Notes: generated by a model not told the origin, from the sequence alone. A stretch of DNA of 64,000 nt from Bathymodiolus brooksi (GCA_963680875.1 OY804586.1:50282203-50346202), one strand, 5' to 3'. Positions 45,127 through 57,535 are shown, counted from the first letter of the stretch. Numbers and translations are program-made.

Positions 45127-48100
45127 AAATTTCCTTCTTTGCGGAAAATGGAGTTATCGTTTGTAATTTGAATTATCGTCCTTGGCAGTGGGCATATAGC
45201 ATTTCCGGTTGCAAAAGTTTTCCTGGCTGTTTTTAATAAATTGATTGAATTAAATAATAAGTGCGAAAAAATATGAAATTAATTGACGTAGATTCCAAGG
45301 CAACACTTGAAGACTTTCTAACTTTAAAAAAAAGACTGAATTTGCACAGTTTTTACGGAAATGTAATGAAAAAATCAGTGGTAACAAGAATGAGCTTGCG
45401 CTCCGACAAAGATGTAGAGACGTATCTTTTAAAAAGCCGGTCAGATGACAATGAAAAAATGAGCTGCTATAGACAGTTCAATAGAGGCTTTAACTTTTAT
45501 GAAGAAAATTATATACACGACATTCTCTTTTTTTAAACTTCTATAAAAAAAAGTTATTTACTTATTTAACATAATTTTCACTGGATTTGTAACATTTTTG
45601 TACAAATAACTCCAAATCTGTATTTTCATATTACCAATGAACATGTTACATAATTAACTTTCTGAAATGTTTTGGATGATTGTCACCAGATTTTTCTGCA
45701 AAACGGAAATACTGCGCGATTTTCTTTGTTCACTGAAAGCGGGAATATTTTCTTTAAAAACGGTTTTCTCTACTTTCATTAAAAAGCGTATTTGATTTTT
45801 TGCATTACACTCAAGCGGTCGAAGACAAGGCAAGATAAATTTGAAATCATTTTAGAAATAATAGAATCTGTTGTTTCTTCGCCATTTGTAAAAGCAGAAG
45901 CGGATTCGGTAGAATATTTTGTACTGTGTTTGAAACGGTATGTGCGTCTTCATTAGCAATGTGCGCTTATCAGATAGGTGAACACCTGCATCTAACATTT
46001 GTCGACCATCTCGACATGTAGTCAACAAGCAAATCCCAATATTCGGTTTCCGTCAGAGCAGATCCCATTTTTTTCTGAATGAATAATGTCCATTCTCTGG
46101 AATATTTTGAATAGGAAATAAAGCGATCACGAACGCGGCTTTTTTCTGTTTTTAATATACCAAGAACAAGCAATCGGTCTATCGTTTAAAAAACAATGGT
46201 GTACTTGGAGATCGCACCTCTTGTCCATTGAAACTTATCTGTCATATTAAAGATGTGTTTTTAGACATATGCACTTCTCGACCGCTACTCATGATTTCGG
46301 ATACCGTCTAAGTACTGACGACAAATAGGTTATTTTGCAATAAATGCATTTACAGTCTCATAATCTTACAGCCAAAATGCCGTTCTGAAACTAAGCTTAA
46401 CAATGTAGACAAACAAACAAAAGGACTGATGAGATTCGAACCATCTTCTAGAACTATCCATTCTATCACAAGGGAGCGCCAATACGATCATGACTACTGT
46501 GCTCCCGCATTTAGTCAAGTAAATGTATTACTTAGCGTAGTGATGGGGTAAAATGCGAATTAGTGATTATGACAGCCTACGTGATGTTCAAAAAAAAAAA
46601 AAAAAAAAAAAACCACGACAGAATAGTTAATATTGATAAAGAAAAATATGAAATTAACAGCTTGCATGTATATTCGTGTTATGATTTCATGTGTAAGAAA
46701 ATATTCGTTGTGCGGCTTTCGAAAAATCAATACAAATCTACTGTATACACTCAATTCTTATAATATATGTAAAGAAAAACAAACTTAATATAAATATAGC
46801 CTCCATTTTTTTCACTTTAACCGAAATTAATAACGAAACACATTATGTTGCTAAAAAAAATAAAAAACAAAAAACCAAGAACCCCCCCCCCCCAAAAAAA
46901 AAACAAAAAGAAACAAACCAAAACTGCTCCGATAGGATTCGCACTCTCAGTGTAAATCTGCAGGGGTCGCGAAGCAGCGACTATGCGATCACGGCTATGG
47001 TACAGTGTTCAAATTTGTAAGTTTTGTTGTCTTTTTTGTGGTATATAAGGTGTACCTGATGTAAATTGGTGCAACTCTATAATAAAGCAAATGATGCCTA
47101 TATTTCATAAAATCATATTTAAGCATGTTTTCCATAAAAGGAAAAGTCTTTATATGTTACCAAAGGGAAAATGTATATGCATGTTAAAAAGGAAGTTTTG
47201 TGTTGCAAGTTTTTGATTTTTAACAATTGTAATTTTGTTTGTTTTCGTGTTTTTCTCATTTACACCAGCATTGAAAGCACTTGTATCTGCAAAAAGTTTC
47301 TATTTTTTCTCTTAAGATCAGAGTCAAATCTTCATTTTCCCCATCCAGCTTTTGGAAGGAGCGGATGCCGGCTGTCTAACTCTACGCATTCGTCGCAACT
47401 TCGGCTGATTCCGCACCTTCATCAAACCTCGTCCGTATTACGATAGCTCCCATTGGAACTACTCTCGGAAATCTTCAATGAAGGAGGTATTAAAATAATT
47501 TCACTTTCGAATATTCGTCCAATAATAATATATTTTCATTCGTCGCAATGTCGACTGATTCCGTACCTTCATCAAAGACCAATATTTTTCAAAGCAAACT
47601 CTATACACTCATCTGTTGTCGCCATTTTAGAACTTATTCGCGGTGCGCAATGTTTGATTGAAGTGATACGATCTTCCGGCGAAGAAATGTGACGCGTAGA
47701 CGCATATCAAATACCGCATTACAGCCGAGGTATTGAGGAAGCGAAGCGGACTCACCCGAGGTTTGCCGATTGAACTCTACGGTCATATTTCTACACGACG
47801 TCTCTGACGTTTGGAAATGGCCAAATCCGGTAAAAACCCTAAATGTTCCTTTTTTATTACAAAATCCGCAGTGGAACCACAGAATGAATAGTCATGAACC
47901 ATGTATATAACTAAAGGTAAAATATTCAATTTCTTGAACGGAGCCTGTGGGAATTTTTATGGGAATCTGCATTGATCTCTCGAAAAAAAAGAAAACAAAA
48001 CTAAATATCATGCAAAAATAGACATCTTTTTAATAGACTCCGAGCAGATAAAATATCTTGAACATTTCATGATTAAGATAATCCCCTGTAAAAGAAAATA

Positions 48101-48478
48101 AAACAAATGATTCCACTGCGAAAATCGGAATGAATTTTGCATACATCGTTATTAACGTCCGTAATTTTAACAGCAAAGCCGATTTTCGAGAAATGCTACA
48201 TCTTTGAATATAAAACACTGAATTTGTTAATTATTACGGTCATTCAGGATATGAAATAAAAATACAAATCTCATAGAATCCACCGATATCGGCCGTTATT
48301 AAAAGCTAAATAAAATAATTCCAATAAATCGGATTTTATTTGAATAAGAATACATAGTTTTTTCAATTTTTAAAACGTTTTGCGACGTTTACAGTTATGT
48401 AACCGGAAGCGTACATACCCTCTGTTAGGAAAAGATAACTCGATTCAAGAACGATAACTCTAGTTATCGGAAATCGGC
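45127..48478. repeat. 3.4 kb tandem unit U3 (3352 bp)
   Basis: Like U2 but with a deletion of about 134 bases at 46562 (AATTAG joined directly to TGATTATGACAGCC). The deletion is shared with U4. Confidence 0.93.
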
Positions 48479-51300
48479 AAATTTCCTTCTTTGCGGAAAA
48501 TGGAGTTATCGTTTGTAATTTGAATTATCGTCCTTGGCAGTGGGCATATAGCATTTCCGGTTGCAAAAGTTTTCCTGGCTGTTTTTAATAAATTGATTGA
48601 ATTAAATAATAAGTGCGAAAAAATATGAAATTAATTGACGTAGATTCCAAGGCAACACTTGAAGACTTTCTAACTTTAAAAAAAAGACTGAATTTGCACA
48701 GTTTTTACGGAAATGTAATGAAAAAATCAGTGGTAACAAGAATGAGCTTGCGCTCCGACAAAGATGTAGAGACGTATCTTTTAAAAAGCCGGTCAGATGA
48801 CAATGAAAAAATGAGCTGCTATAGACAGTTCAATAGAGGCTTTAACTTTTATGAAGAAAATTATATACACGACATTCTCTTTTTTTAAACTTCTATAAAA
48901 AAAAGTTATTTACTTATTTAACATAATTTTCACTGGATTTGTAACATTTTTGTACAAATAACTCCAAATCTGTATTTTCATATTACCAATGAACATGTTA
49001 CATAATTAACTTTCTGAAATGTTTTGGATGAATGTCACCAGATTTTTCTGCAAAACGGAAATACTGCGCGATTTTCTTTGTTCACTGAAAGCGGGAATAT
49101 TTTCTTTAAAAACGGTTTTCTCTACTTTCATTAAAAAGCGTATTTGATTTTTTGCATTACACTCAAGCGGTCGAAGACAAGGCAAGATAAATTTGAAATC
49201 ATTTTAGAAATAAGAGAATCTGTTGTTTCTTCGCCATTTGTAAAAGCAGAAGCGGATTCGGTAGAATATTTTGTACTGTGTTTGAAACGGTATGTGCGTC
49301 TTCATTAGCAATGTGCGCTTATCAGATAGGTGAACACCTGCATCTAACATTTGTCGACCATCTCGACATGTAGTCAACAAGCAAATCCCAATATTCGGTT
49401 TCCGTCAGAGCAGATCCCATTTTTTTCTGAATGAATAATGTCCATTCTCTGGAATATTTTGAATAGGAAATAAAGCGATCACGAACGCGGCTTTTTTCTG
49501 TTTTTAATATACCAAGAACAAGCAATCGGTCTATCGTTTAAAAAACAATGGTGTACTTGGAGATCGCACCTCTTGTCCATTGAAACTTATCTGTCATATT
49601 AAAGATGTGTTTTTAGACATATGCACTTCTCGACCGCTACCCATGATTTCGGATACCGTCTAAGTACTGACGACAAATAGGTTATTTTGCAATAAATGCA
49701 TTTACAGTCTCATAATCTTACAGCCAAAATGCCGTTCTGAAGCTAAGCTTAACAATGTAGACAAACAAACAAAAGGACTGATGGGATTCGAACCATCTTC
49801 TAGAACTATCCATTCCATCACAAGGGAGCGCCAATACGATCATGACTACTGTGCTCCCGCATTTAGTCAAGTAAATGTATTACTTAGTGTAGTGATGGGG
49901 TAAAATGCGAATTAGTGATTATGACAGCCTACGTGATGTTCAAAAAAAAAAAAAAAAAAAAAAACCACGACAGAATAGTTAATATTGATAAAGAAAAATA
50001 TGAAATTAACAGCTTGCATGTATATTCGTGTTATGATTTCATGTGTAAGAAAATATTCGTTGTGCGGCTTTCGAAAAATCAATACAAATCTACTGTATAC
50101 ACTCAATTCTTATAATATATGTAAAGAAAAACAAACTTAATATAAATATAGCCTCCATTTTTTTCACTTTAACCGAAATTAATAACGAAACACATTATGC
50201 TGCTGAAAAAAAACCAAAAAAAAACCCAAAACAACCCCCCCCCCCCCCCCCCCCACCCCTCAAAAAAAAAAAAAGAAGCTAAATCTGCTCCGATAGGATT
50301 CGAAATCCCAGTGTAAATCTGCAGGGGTCGCGAAGCAGCGACTATGCGATCACGGCTATGGTACAGTGATCAAATTTGTAAGTTTTGTTGTCTTTTTTGT
50401 GGTATATAAGGTGTACCTGATGTAAATTGGTGCAACTCTATAATAAAGCAAATGATGCCTATATTTCATAAAATCATATTTAAGCATGTTTTCCATAAAA
50501 GGAAAAGTCTTTATATGTTACCAAAGGGAAAATGTATATGCATGCTAAAAAGGAAGTTTTGTGTTGCAAGTTTTTGATTTTTAACAATTGTAATTTTGTT
50601 TGTTTTCGTGTTTTTCTCCTTTACACCAGCATTGAAAGCACTTGTATCTGCAAAAGTTTACATTTTTTTCTCTAAAAAATCAGTCAAATCTTCATTTTCC
50701 CCATCCAGCTTTTGGAAGGAGCGGATGCCGGCTGTCTAACTCTACGCACTCGTCGCAACTTCGACTGATTCCGTACCTTCATCAAACCTCGTCCGTATTA
50801 CGATAGCTCCCATTGGAACTACTCTCGGAAATCTTCAATGAAGGAGGTATTAAAATAATTTCACTTTCGATTATTCGTCCAATAATAATATATTTTCATT
50901 CGTCGCAATGTCGACTGATTCCGTACCTTCATCAAAGACCAATATTTTTCAAAGCAAACTCTATACACTCATCTGTTGTCGCCATTTTAGAACTTATTCG
51001 CGGTGCGCAATGTTTGATTGAAGTGATACGGTCTTCCGGCGAAGAAATGTGACCCGTAGACGCATATCAAATACCGCATTACAGCCGAGGTATTGAATTT
51101 ATTAATTATTACGGTCATTCAGGATATGAATTAAAAATACAGATCTCATAGAATCCACCGATATCGGGCGATATAAAAAGCTAAATAAAATAATTGCAAT
51201 AAATCGGATTTTATTTGAATAAGAATACACAGTTTTTTTCAATTCTTTAAACGTTTTGTAACGTTTACAGTTATGTAACCGGAAGTGTGCATACCCTCTA
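48479..51300. repeat. 3.4 kb tandem unit U4 (about 2.8 kb, internally deleted)
   Basis: It shares the U3 deletion (at 49914). It also lacks about 486 bases at 51095 (GAGGTATTG joined to AATTTATTAATT) and about 38 bases at 51299. A long poly-C tract lies at 50236-50254. Its right end continues into the unique flank seen in copy A. Confidence 0.92.
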
Positions 51301-51420
51301 GTTATCGCAAATCGGGAATAGATAGTCTTCAGGCTTATTTGTTACTAAATAATTTATGACATGACAGCAACCAGTGTATCATAGTTACGAATATATTACT
51401 AACAAACATATCGTTTTTCT

Positions 51421-51789
51421 TTGCATGTGTCGTGGCAGCGATTATTTATGGAACGATTCGTCTGCTTCACTTGGCCAACATGTCAGCACCTCCTGAATTA
51501 TCGTTCAAAGAGGGATGAATCTTTGCAAATCAAGTTATTAAAATGTGTTCGATACTCACCACCCCGTAAGTATAGAGAATGTTCAAATGAATGTTGGAAA
51601 TTAAAGAGATGTCTACCGGCTATGAAAAAGGGGATGGGCTGTGACAGTGTGAGTGAAATTATGGAGCCTCAGACTGTCAGAGGGTCTTTGCATCCACAGA
51701 TACTTGAGGACAGGATATACGTTGTACCCTTATGGTGCCTCTATGAAGGCATGACTTGCATTGGAATAAAATACATAATTTTTTCTTAG
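51421..51789 (+). CDS. Uncharacterised ORF, duplicate of 7522-7911
   Basis: 122 codons, the copy B counterpart. Residues from LLKCVRYSPP to ILEDRIY are nearly identical to copy A. The frame runs into an inverted repeat at its 3' end (51690-51772), which suggests the 'coding' end is part of a transposon terminus or hairpin. Confidence 0.2.
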   Translation: MHVSWQRLFMERFVCFTWPTCQHLLNYRSKRDESLQIKLLKCVRYSPPRKYRECSNECWKLKRCLPAMKKGMGCDSVSEIMEPQTVRGSLHPQILEDRIYVVPLWCLYEGMTCIGIKYIIFS

Positions 51790-51985
51790 TTATGCTTTCT
51801 CTAACTTTTTTGGTTGGAATATACGTGCATACAGGATTTACTGAGAGACACAATCTAGGATTTTTGGGGGTCTACTGATATTAATAGGGTAGGGAGCATT
51901 TTATTCCAATGTAAGTCACGCCTCCATAGGGGCATCATAAAGGTAGACCATATATCCTGTCCACAAGTAGCTGTGTTTGTACCAT
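51690..51985. repeat. Inverted repeat, ~75 bp arms, 125 bp loop
   Basis: The left arm 51690-51772 (GAGGACAGGATATACGTTGT ... GCATTGGAATAAAAT) is the approximate reverse complement of 51897-51985 (ATTTTATTCCAATGTAAGTC ... ATATCCTGTCC). The right arm lies just outside duplication copy B and has no counterpart in copy A. Confidence 0.82.
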
Positions 51986-52362
51986 ATTAATATTAATATG
52001 GAGAGAACAGGATCGAAAACAACCACAAAGATCGTCGATGATATAGGACTAGTTGTTTTATAAACAAAAATAGGCACAACAGATAAAAAAAAATGTATAG
52101 TCTGACACTATCTCGGGCTATGCTACCAGCAGTGTGGAATTGGTATGACCAACTCGTGCATGTAGATTTTCTTGGCTTACTTGTCTTAGGACAAGTAAAA
52201 AAACAATAAATAATAATTTCTGATTAAAAGTTTTCTGGAAAGACAATTCCTCAAATAATATTATATCGTAAATATTGACGGTTATATCTATGTTTTGTGT
52301 TGGAAACAATCGTATCAGTGGTGTTCCGAAAGCAGCTAAGTTTTAAGTTGAATATTACGACA
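51986..52362. other. Spacer without recognised gene
   Basis: A small palindrome CCATATTAATATTAATATGG lies at 51981-52000. Otherwise featureless. Confidence 0.4.
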
Positions 52363-52440
52363 CGATTTTTAGCTCAGTTGAAAGAGCGGTGGTGTACAAT
52401 GCGAGAGGTCCCAGGATCGAATCCCATCGCCATCGGGGAC
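52363..52440 (+). repeat. tRNA-like sequence (SINE head or tRNA pseudogene)
   Basis: TTAGCTCAGTTGAAAGAGCG matches box A and the D-arm well, and CAGGATCGAATCCC matches box B. The acceptor and anticodon arms do not pair convincingly, so it is not called a tRNA. Confidence 0.5.
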
Positions 52441-53103
52441 ATTGCATTATTCGAAAATACAATCTGCTCTACTGTTACACGCCCAATAGACTTTTCCGTC
52501 CAAGTAGGTAGCTGATTTCTCATGGTTACTGCTGTCTCATATTGTCATATCTGCAAGAAATATCATGATTTTGACCAGAAATCGTAAATGTTTGTTGTAA
52601 AAATTGTGAACAGCATAGTTACTTTGTTCTTCCGTCAGTCATCTGCAAAGTATGATAATAAATTGTCTCATGAAGAACACCACTAATACTAAACACATGA
52701 CTGGTTTGATGGACAAAGCCATTGCTAAACTAATCAAAGTGAATTTGATCGATATGGAAAGCTTTTCAACACATATCAGATGGCAGTACAGACTCCTGTC
52801 ACTGATCATGAGGCAATCCTTGTAAGATATGTCCACCCTGACACTCTTGTATCATCATCTGTGTTTGTACGTATTAAATATATCAAACAGGACAATTAGG
52901 ATTCTGTTGAACACAGTAACCCTAACCCCCTCTTCAAAATTTCTTTTTAGAGTGTTGCTTGCTATCAACCTACATGAATAAGAAAGTTATTATTGTAAAA
53001 TGGATTTTTAACATCTAGCTAAAGATACATCAGTGCATGTATCACTAAGATAAAAAGAGTTATTTATGATGCTATGTCTATACTGTACACACCTATATTT
53101 ATA
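52441..53103. other. Spacer; short plus-strand frame of unknown nature
   Basis: A plus frame of about 58 codons near 52650-52823 (containing MTGLMDKAIAKLIKVNLID) looks protein-like but I recognise no family. Nothing else seen. Confidence 0.35.
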
Positions 53104-53358
53104 GGGGCCATTATGATCGTATGGTAGTTAGATTTATAGCTACCTATGCAATCGGCACATATCACCACTAATGTTATGAGTTTGAATCCCGCTCATGTCG
53201 AGGTGTACGCGATACAACATTACGTGATAATATTTGTCAGTGACCTGTAGCAGGTCAGTGGTTTTCTCTGGATCCTCTGGTTTCATCAACCAATAAAACT
53301 GACCTCCGCGATATAACTGAAATATCGTTGAAAGTGGCGTTAAATATCATAACCCTAA
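53104..53358 (+). repeat. tRNA-derived SINE with AACCCTAA tail
   Basis: Head GGGGCCATTATGATCGTATGG, box B GAGTTTGAATCCCG, 3' end AATATCGTTGAAAGTGGC, tail ATCATAACCCTAA. Confidence 0.87.
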
Positions 53359-53640
53359 TGATATTTAAAGTATGGCTCAACCAAATCGTTTTAAACTTTA
53401 ACACAATGCTGTGGACCATTAAATACAGGTTTAGTTCGATTACGGTGTATTTCACATTTACCGTTCCTGAGTTGTGGCCCTTTTTCTCTTAGAAAATAGG
53501 GACTTTTTAGGTTTCCGAATGATATTTAAAGTACCGCTCAACCAAATCTTTTCAAACTTTAACACAATGCTGTATACCATAAAATACAGGTTAAGTTTGA
53601 TTATGGTGTATTTCACTTTTCCCGTTCATAAGTAATTGTT
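53359..53640 (+). repeat. ~160 bp direct repeat, two copies
   Basis: ATGATATTTAAAGTA-GCTCAACCAAATC...AACACAATGCTGT occurs at 53359 and again at 53519. The first copy has a CCCTTTTTCTCTTAGAAAAT tail. Confidence 0.82.
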
Positions 53641-54228
53641 ACACCAGTTCACGTTTCTCAGCATTCCTTCATTACAAGTGTGTTTCCATCATATGTCTTT
53701 GTGCTTTGATGTAAATAGCGAAAGAAAAAAGGAAATGATTACAAGTAATCTGATTTAAATTAATTTGGCAAGCAATAAAAAGTTTGTAAATTTGTGATGG
53801 CCATGAAATGAATAAGTTGTAAGATAAATCACAACATGTTTCATTCCTTTCATTGCCTCATTCACAATTTGGAATGCGGGGGTATCTGTGATCACCAGAT
53901 CAACTTTCTCTAGTTTAAATAATTTTCTTGAAGTAATTTTGCAAAAACCATATAATACACATAGACATGAATACCTGGAGAAATTATTAATAAATAATAA
54001 ATGTAAAACGCAATATTAGTGCTTGCCATAGGCGCTATTTTCCGTAGATATGTCCCTGGGGTTATGTCCCTCGTTACTTTAGCTTGAAGCTGCTTGGACA
54101 TTCCTGATGTCCATTCTTCTGTTTTTGTTCATCGCAGGTTCTTTATTAGAGATAGATTAACATAAGCTAGAGTGTTTGTTTTCTGGTATCCACATTTTTT
54201 AATGATTTTTCTTCTTTTTTTACTTTTG
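53641..54228. other. Spacer without recognised gene
   Basis: AT-rich, no clear gene or repeat. Confidence 0.4.
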
Positions 54229-54298
54229 TTTCCTCCACCAATAAAACTGACCGCCATGATTATGATATAACTGAAACTGAAAGTGACGTTAAACAACA
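54229..54298 (+). repeat. SINE 3' fragment
   Basis: CCTCCACCAATAAAACTGAC through GAAAGTGACGTTAAACAAC, about 65 bp. Confidence 0.8.
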
Positions 54299-55619
54299 TT
54301 CCCCTAATCCATATTTGTTAAATGATAGGTATCCACACTTGTAATGAACTATATTTACAACCCAAGTATGGTTATACAATAGCCGGACAATATAAAACCA
54401 GTCTTGCAGTTGCATGACATTTTATTAAGCATATTATGCTGTTTTATGTGAATTATAGTCCGTTTGACTTCTATTAATCTCCAGAATTTATTTTTATTAA
54501 AAATCCATTTTTCAAATCAGCAATTTTTTTGTAGATGTAGAGAGAGAGTTATGGTGTTTAACAATCAGTTATATCGTGGTGATTTGTAGTGTAGATGTAT
54601 GTAATCACTAACACATAAAGTATAATTCACTATCGTTTTGTACTGTAATTTGTCATCATCATGATTTCATTAACTGGTATTCTGCCTTTGTTCAGATTGC
54701 AATTTTATTTTTACAATAAAACAGGTGATTGTTGAATGTCAATTTAAATGCTGAAACATGTAATTTTTAATCCATGTTAAGCAATAAAACAAAGAACTGT
54801 TTATTGCCGATTTTAATACTGTTAATTTTGGCTGTCAAAAGGCCCCTACATTTGAGAAATGGAAATTGATCTTTTACTATCTACAATTAAAGTATTTAGT
54901 AGAGATGTGACTATTATTTAGAGTGTCTGTGTGTGTGTGTGTGGGGAGGGGGGGGGGATGATCTCCATTCAGGTATAAAAATATAATGATGTGGATAGAA
55001 CTTCAGCTTTCACAGTTTTTAAATACCAAAATTATTGAATTAATAATTTATAGGTACATGTATAAGCAAAAACGTGTTTAAACTGAACTAAGCTTATCCC
55101 AAAACTGTCTGTGAGATCAAAGTCCACAACTTGTTTATTTTCCCAATAAACTCAGCTTATCTCAAAACTGTTTGTGGTTCGAAGTCCACAACTTGTTTAT
55201 TTTCCCTTTTTTAATCATACACCTACAAAATGTACATGTATATCATCATACAATCCAAAATTCAGTTGTAGTCCATCTTCATGATCAATCCTTCTATAAA
55301 CTCTACAGTTGTAATACTATACAGATTCAAAATTATATGAATTCCTAAGATTTCCTAAGAAATAATTCATGATAGCCATAGTTTTAACATGGGTAATATT
55401 ATTTTTGTACAAATTTATCCCGATCGATAGCAAGGGGTAAAATGCAGCAGAAATATTGTTACCACTGTTAAAACGTTATGCTATGGGTTCCAGGACTTAT
55501 TTCAACTCTAGTAGGAACAATCTATCTTGTTTTTTTAAGCGAAAGTCAATACCTTCTTGTTAACAGTTATTTTTCTTATATAAATAACTAATTGGTTACA
55601 ATTAAGTTACTGATATTTT
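54299..55619. other. Spacer with small repeats
   Basis: A further SINE trace (GGTGTTTAACAATCAGTTATATCGTGG) at about 54553, a (GT)n run then a G-run at 54928-54958, and a ~60 bp direct repeat (AAAGTCCACAACTTGTTTATTTTCCC) at 55085-55207. No gene seen. Confidence 0.5.
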
Positions 55620-56520
55620 CTAATTTGATCGTATTTTGATTATAACAACTTCAACTAGTAAATTACTCGCAGAATCGTCAAACTAAACCAGTAACCAGCT
55701 TGTGTCAATGTCACCCGCTTTCCTTGTAAACTACGTCACCAGCTTGTGTCAATGTCACCCGCTTTCCTTGTAAACTATGTCACCAGCTTGTGTCAATGTC
55801 ACCCGATTTCCTTGTAAACTACGTCACCAGCTTGTGTCAATGTCACCCGCTTTCCTTGTATGCTACATCACCAGCTTGTGTCAATGTCACCCAATGTCCT
55901 TGTAAACTACGTCACCAGCTTGTGTCAATGTCACCCGCTTTCCTTGTAAACTACGTCATCAGCTTGTGTCAATGTCACCCGCTTTCCTTGTAAACTACGT
56001 CACCAGCTTGTGTCAATGTCACCCGCTTTCCTTGTGAACTACGTCACCAGCTTGTGTCAATGTCACCCGCTTTCCTTGTAAACTACGTCACCAGCTTGTG
56101 TCAATGTCACCCACTTTCCTTGTAAACTACGTCCCCAGCTTGTGTCAATGTCACTCGCTTTCCTTGTAAACTACGTCACCAGCTTGTGTCAATGGCACCC
56201 GTTTTCCTTGTAGACTACGTCACCAGCTTGTGTCAATGTCACCCGCTTTCCTTGTAAACTACGTCACCAGCTTGTGTCGATGTCACCCGCTTTCCTTGTA
56301 AACTACGTCACCAGCTTGTGTCAATGTCACCCGCTTTCCTTGTAAACTACGTCACCAGCTTGTGTCAATGTCACCCGCTTTCCTTGTAGACTACGTCACC
56401 AGCTTGTGTCAATGTCACCCGCTTTCCTTGTAAACTACATCACTAGAAGACTATAAATTACAAAAGTCAAAGTAGATAGATGGTTGTCTGTAGTAATTTT
56501 TTCCGGAAAAAAAATATATG
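55620..56520 (+). repeat. 44 bp minisatellite (about 17 units) inside a dispersed element
   Basis: Unit ACCAGCTTGTGTCAATGTCA plus CCCGCTTTCCTTGTAAACTACGTC. The array proper is 55693-56451. The flanks (AATCGTCAAACTAAACCAGT before; TTACAAAAGTCAAAG, GGTTGTCTGTAG and TTTTTTCCGG after) match the single-unit copy at 33785-33990 in reverse. Confidence 0.94.
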
Positions 56521-56762
56521 TGAAGAAACAATACAAACATTTTTATGTTTGTGTGCACTACGGTCCTGTATGAATACATGAATTCACTTAAGAATGATGG
56601 TAACAATTTGCTTGGCAATACGCCTGTGCTAATTAAAATATACCAGGAGTTTTATCACAGTATAGCCAATGAAGGCCGTCATATTAGAATATGTAATATT
56701 TATGTTTTTTCTACTAAAATAAAATATTGTTTTAAGCAAAGGTTCTTGTTTAAACTAAAGGT

Positions 56763-57026
56763 AGGGGCCGTTATGGTCGTGATCGTATGGTAGTTGGATT
56801 TATAGCTACCTATGCAATCAGTGCCTATCACCACTGATGTTGTGAGTTCGAATCTCGATCAGAGACAGGTGTACAACATTATATGATAAAGTTTGTCAGT
56901 GACTTGCGACAGGTCGGTGGCTTTCTCCGAGTCTTCCAGTTTTCTCCACCAGTAAAACTGACCACCATGATATACATTTGTAGCTGAAATATTGTTGAAA
57001 GTAGCGTTAAACACAAACAAACAAAC
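56763..57026 (+). repeat. tRNA-derived SINE, full length, (ACAA)n tail
   Basis: Head GGGGCCGTTATGGTCGTGATCGTATGG, here with a TGGTCG insertion relative to other copies. Box B GAGTTCGAATCTCG, 3' end AATATTGTTGAAAGTAGC, tail AAACACAAACAAACAAAC. Confidence 0.88.
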
Positions 57027-57112
57027 TTATTTAAGTCAATGGTTCTTATTTAAACCAAAAGTTCTTGTTTAAACTAAAGTTTCTTCAACACCAAATCTTT
57101 TGTTTATTTAAG

Positions 57113-57285
57113 GTATGTTCCCACAAGAGTATGGGGTAAAAATGGACATCTACAAACCATTGTGTATGGGAAATATGGTAGAATAAAATCTCCATTTCCT
57201 AAAGGAGAACGGCATTACATCAATCTCGACGATGGTGCTACCATGACGTACGACGTGTTCGAACCTTTTGTTTCTCATCCAAAAG
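57113..57285 (+). CDS. ABHD2: ABHD2-like alpha/beta hydrolase, one internal exon
   Basis: The acceptor is TTTTGTTTATTTAAG and the donor AAAAG/GTACAG. The exon is 173 bp (phase 2 in, phase 1 out) and encodes 57 residues: YVPTRVWGKNGHLQTIVYGK, then GRIKSPFPKGERHYI and DDGATMTYDVFEPF. This matches the region of ABHD1/2/3-type hydrolases just before the alpha/beta hydrolase core (WGK-x-GH-x-QT, YGK-x-GR-x-x-SP, DGAT-x-x-x-D-x-FEP); ABHD2 fits best from memory. ABHD2 proteins are membrane-anchored lipid hydrolases. The catalytic Ser-His-Asp exons are not in the window. The exon is intact, but whether it belongs to a working gene is open. Confidence 0.85.
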
Positions 57286-57535
57286 GTACAGTATATAAAT
57301 TGGAGAAAAAAGATATTGGGTAAAAACAGGCCAATGGGTTACCATGAAAAATCAGATCAGGTACCAACAATTTTCCATTTCAGCCGTGGTCTTTACTTAA
57401 TTAGGAATAGGATTACGATCCTGGGTATTGCACCATCGCTGAAATGACAGTCCCTTATGTAATTGAAAAATAAATGTTCTATTTCTCTTATTGGTATTTG
57501 ATTTGTTCTGTTAACCGGTTTACTTAAATATTTAG
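57286..57535. other. Intron-like spacer after the ABHD2-like exon
   Basis: No gene or repeat recognised. Confidence 0.4.

Larger units (their letters stand above)
34492..51865. repeat. Segmental duplication, copy B (expanded form)
   Basis: Collinear with 1-8010, including the SINE (34527-34787), MITE (34994-35178), Tc1 fragment (36171-36456), spacer, 3.4 kb block and terminal ORF. Copy B is 17.4 kb against 8.0 kb because the 3.4 kb block is present four times. It lacks the ~290 bases at 1612-1905. Confidence 0.93.

Noticed and set aside
52363..52440. Functional tRNA gene
   Set aside because: Good box A and B, but acceptor and anticodon stems do not form.
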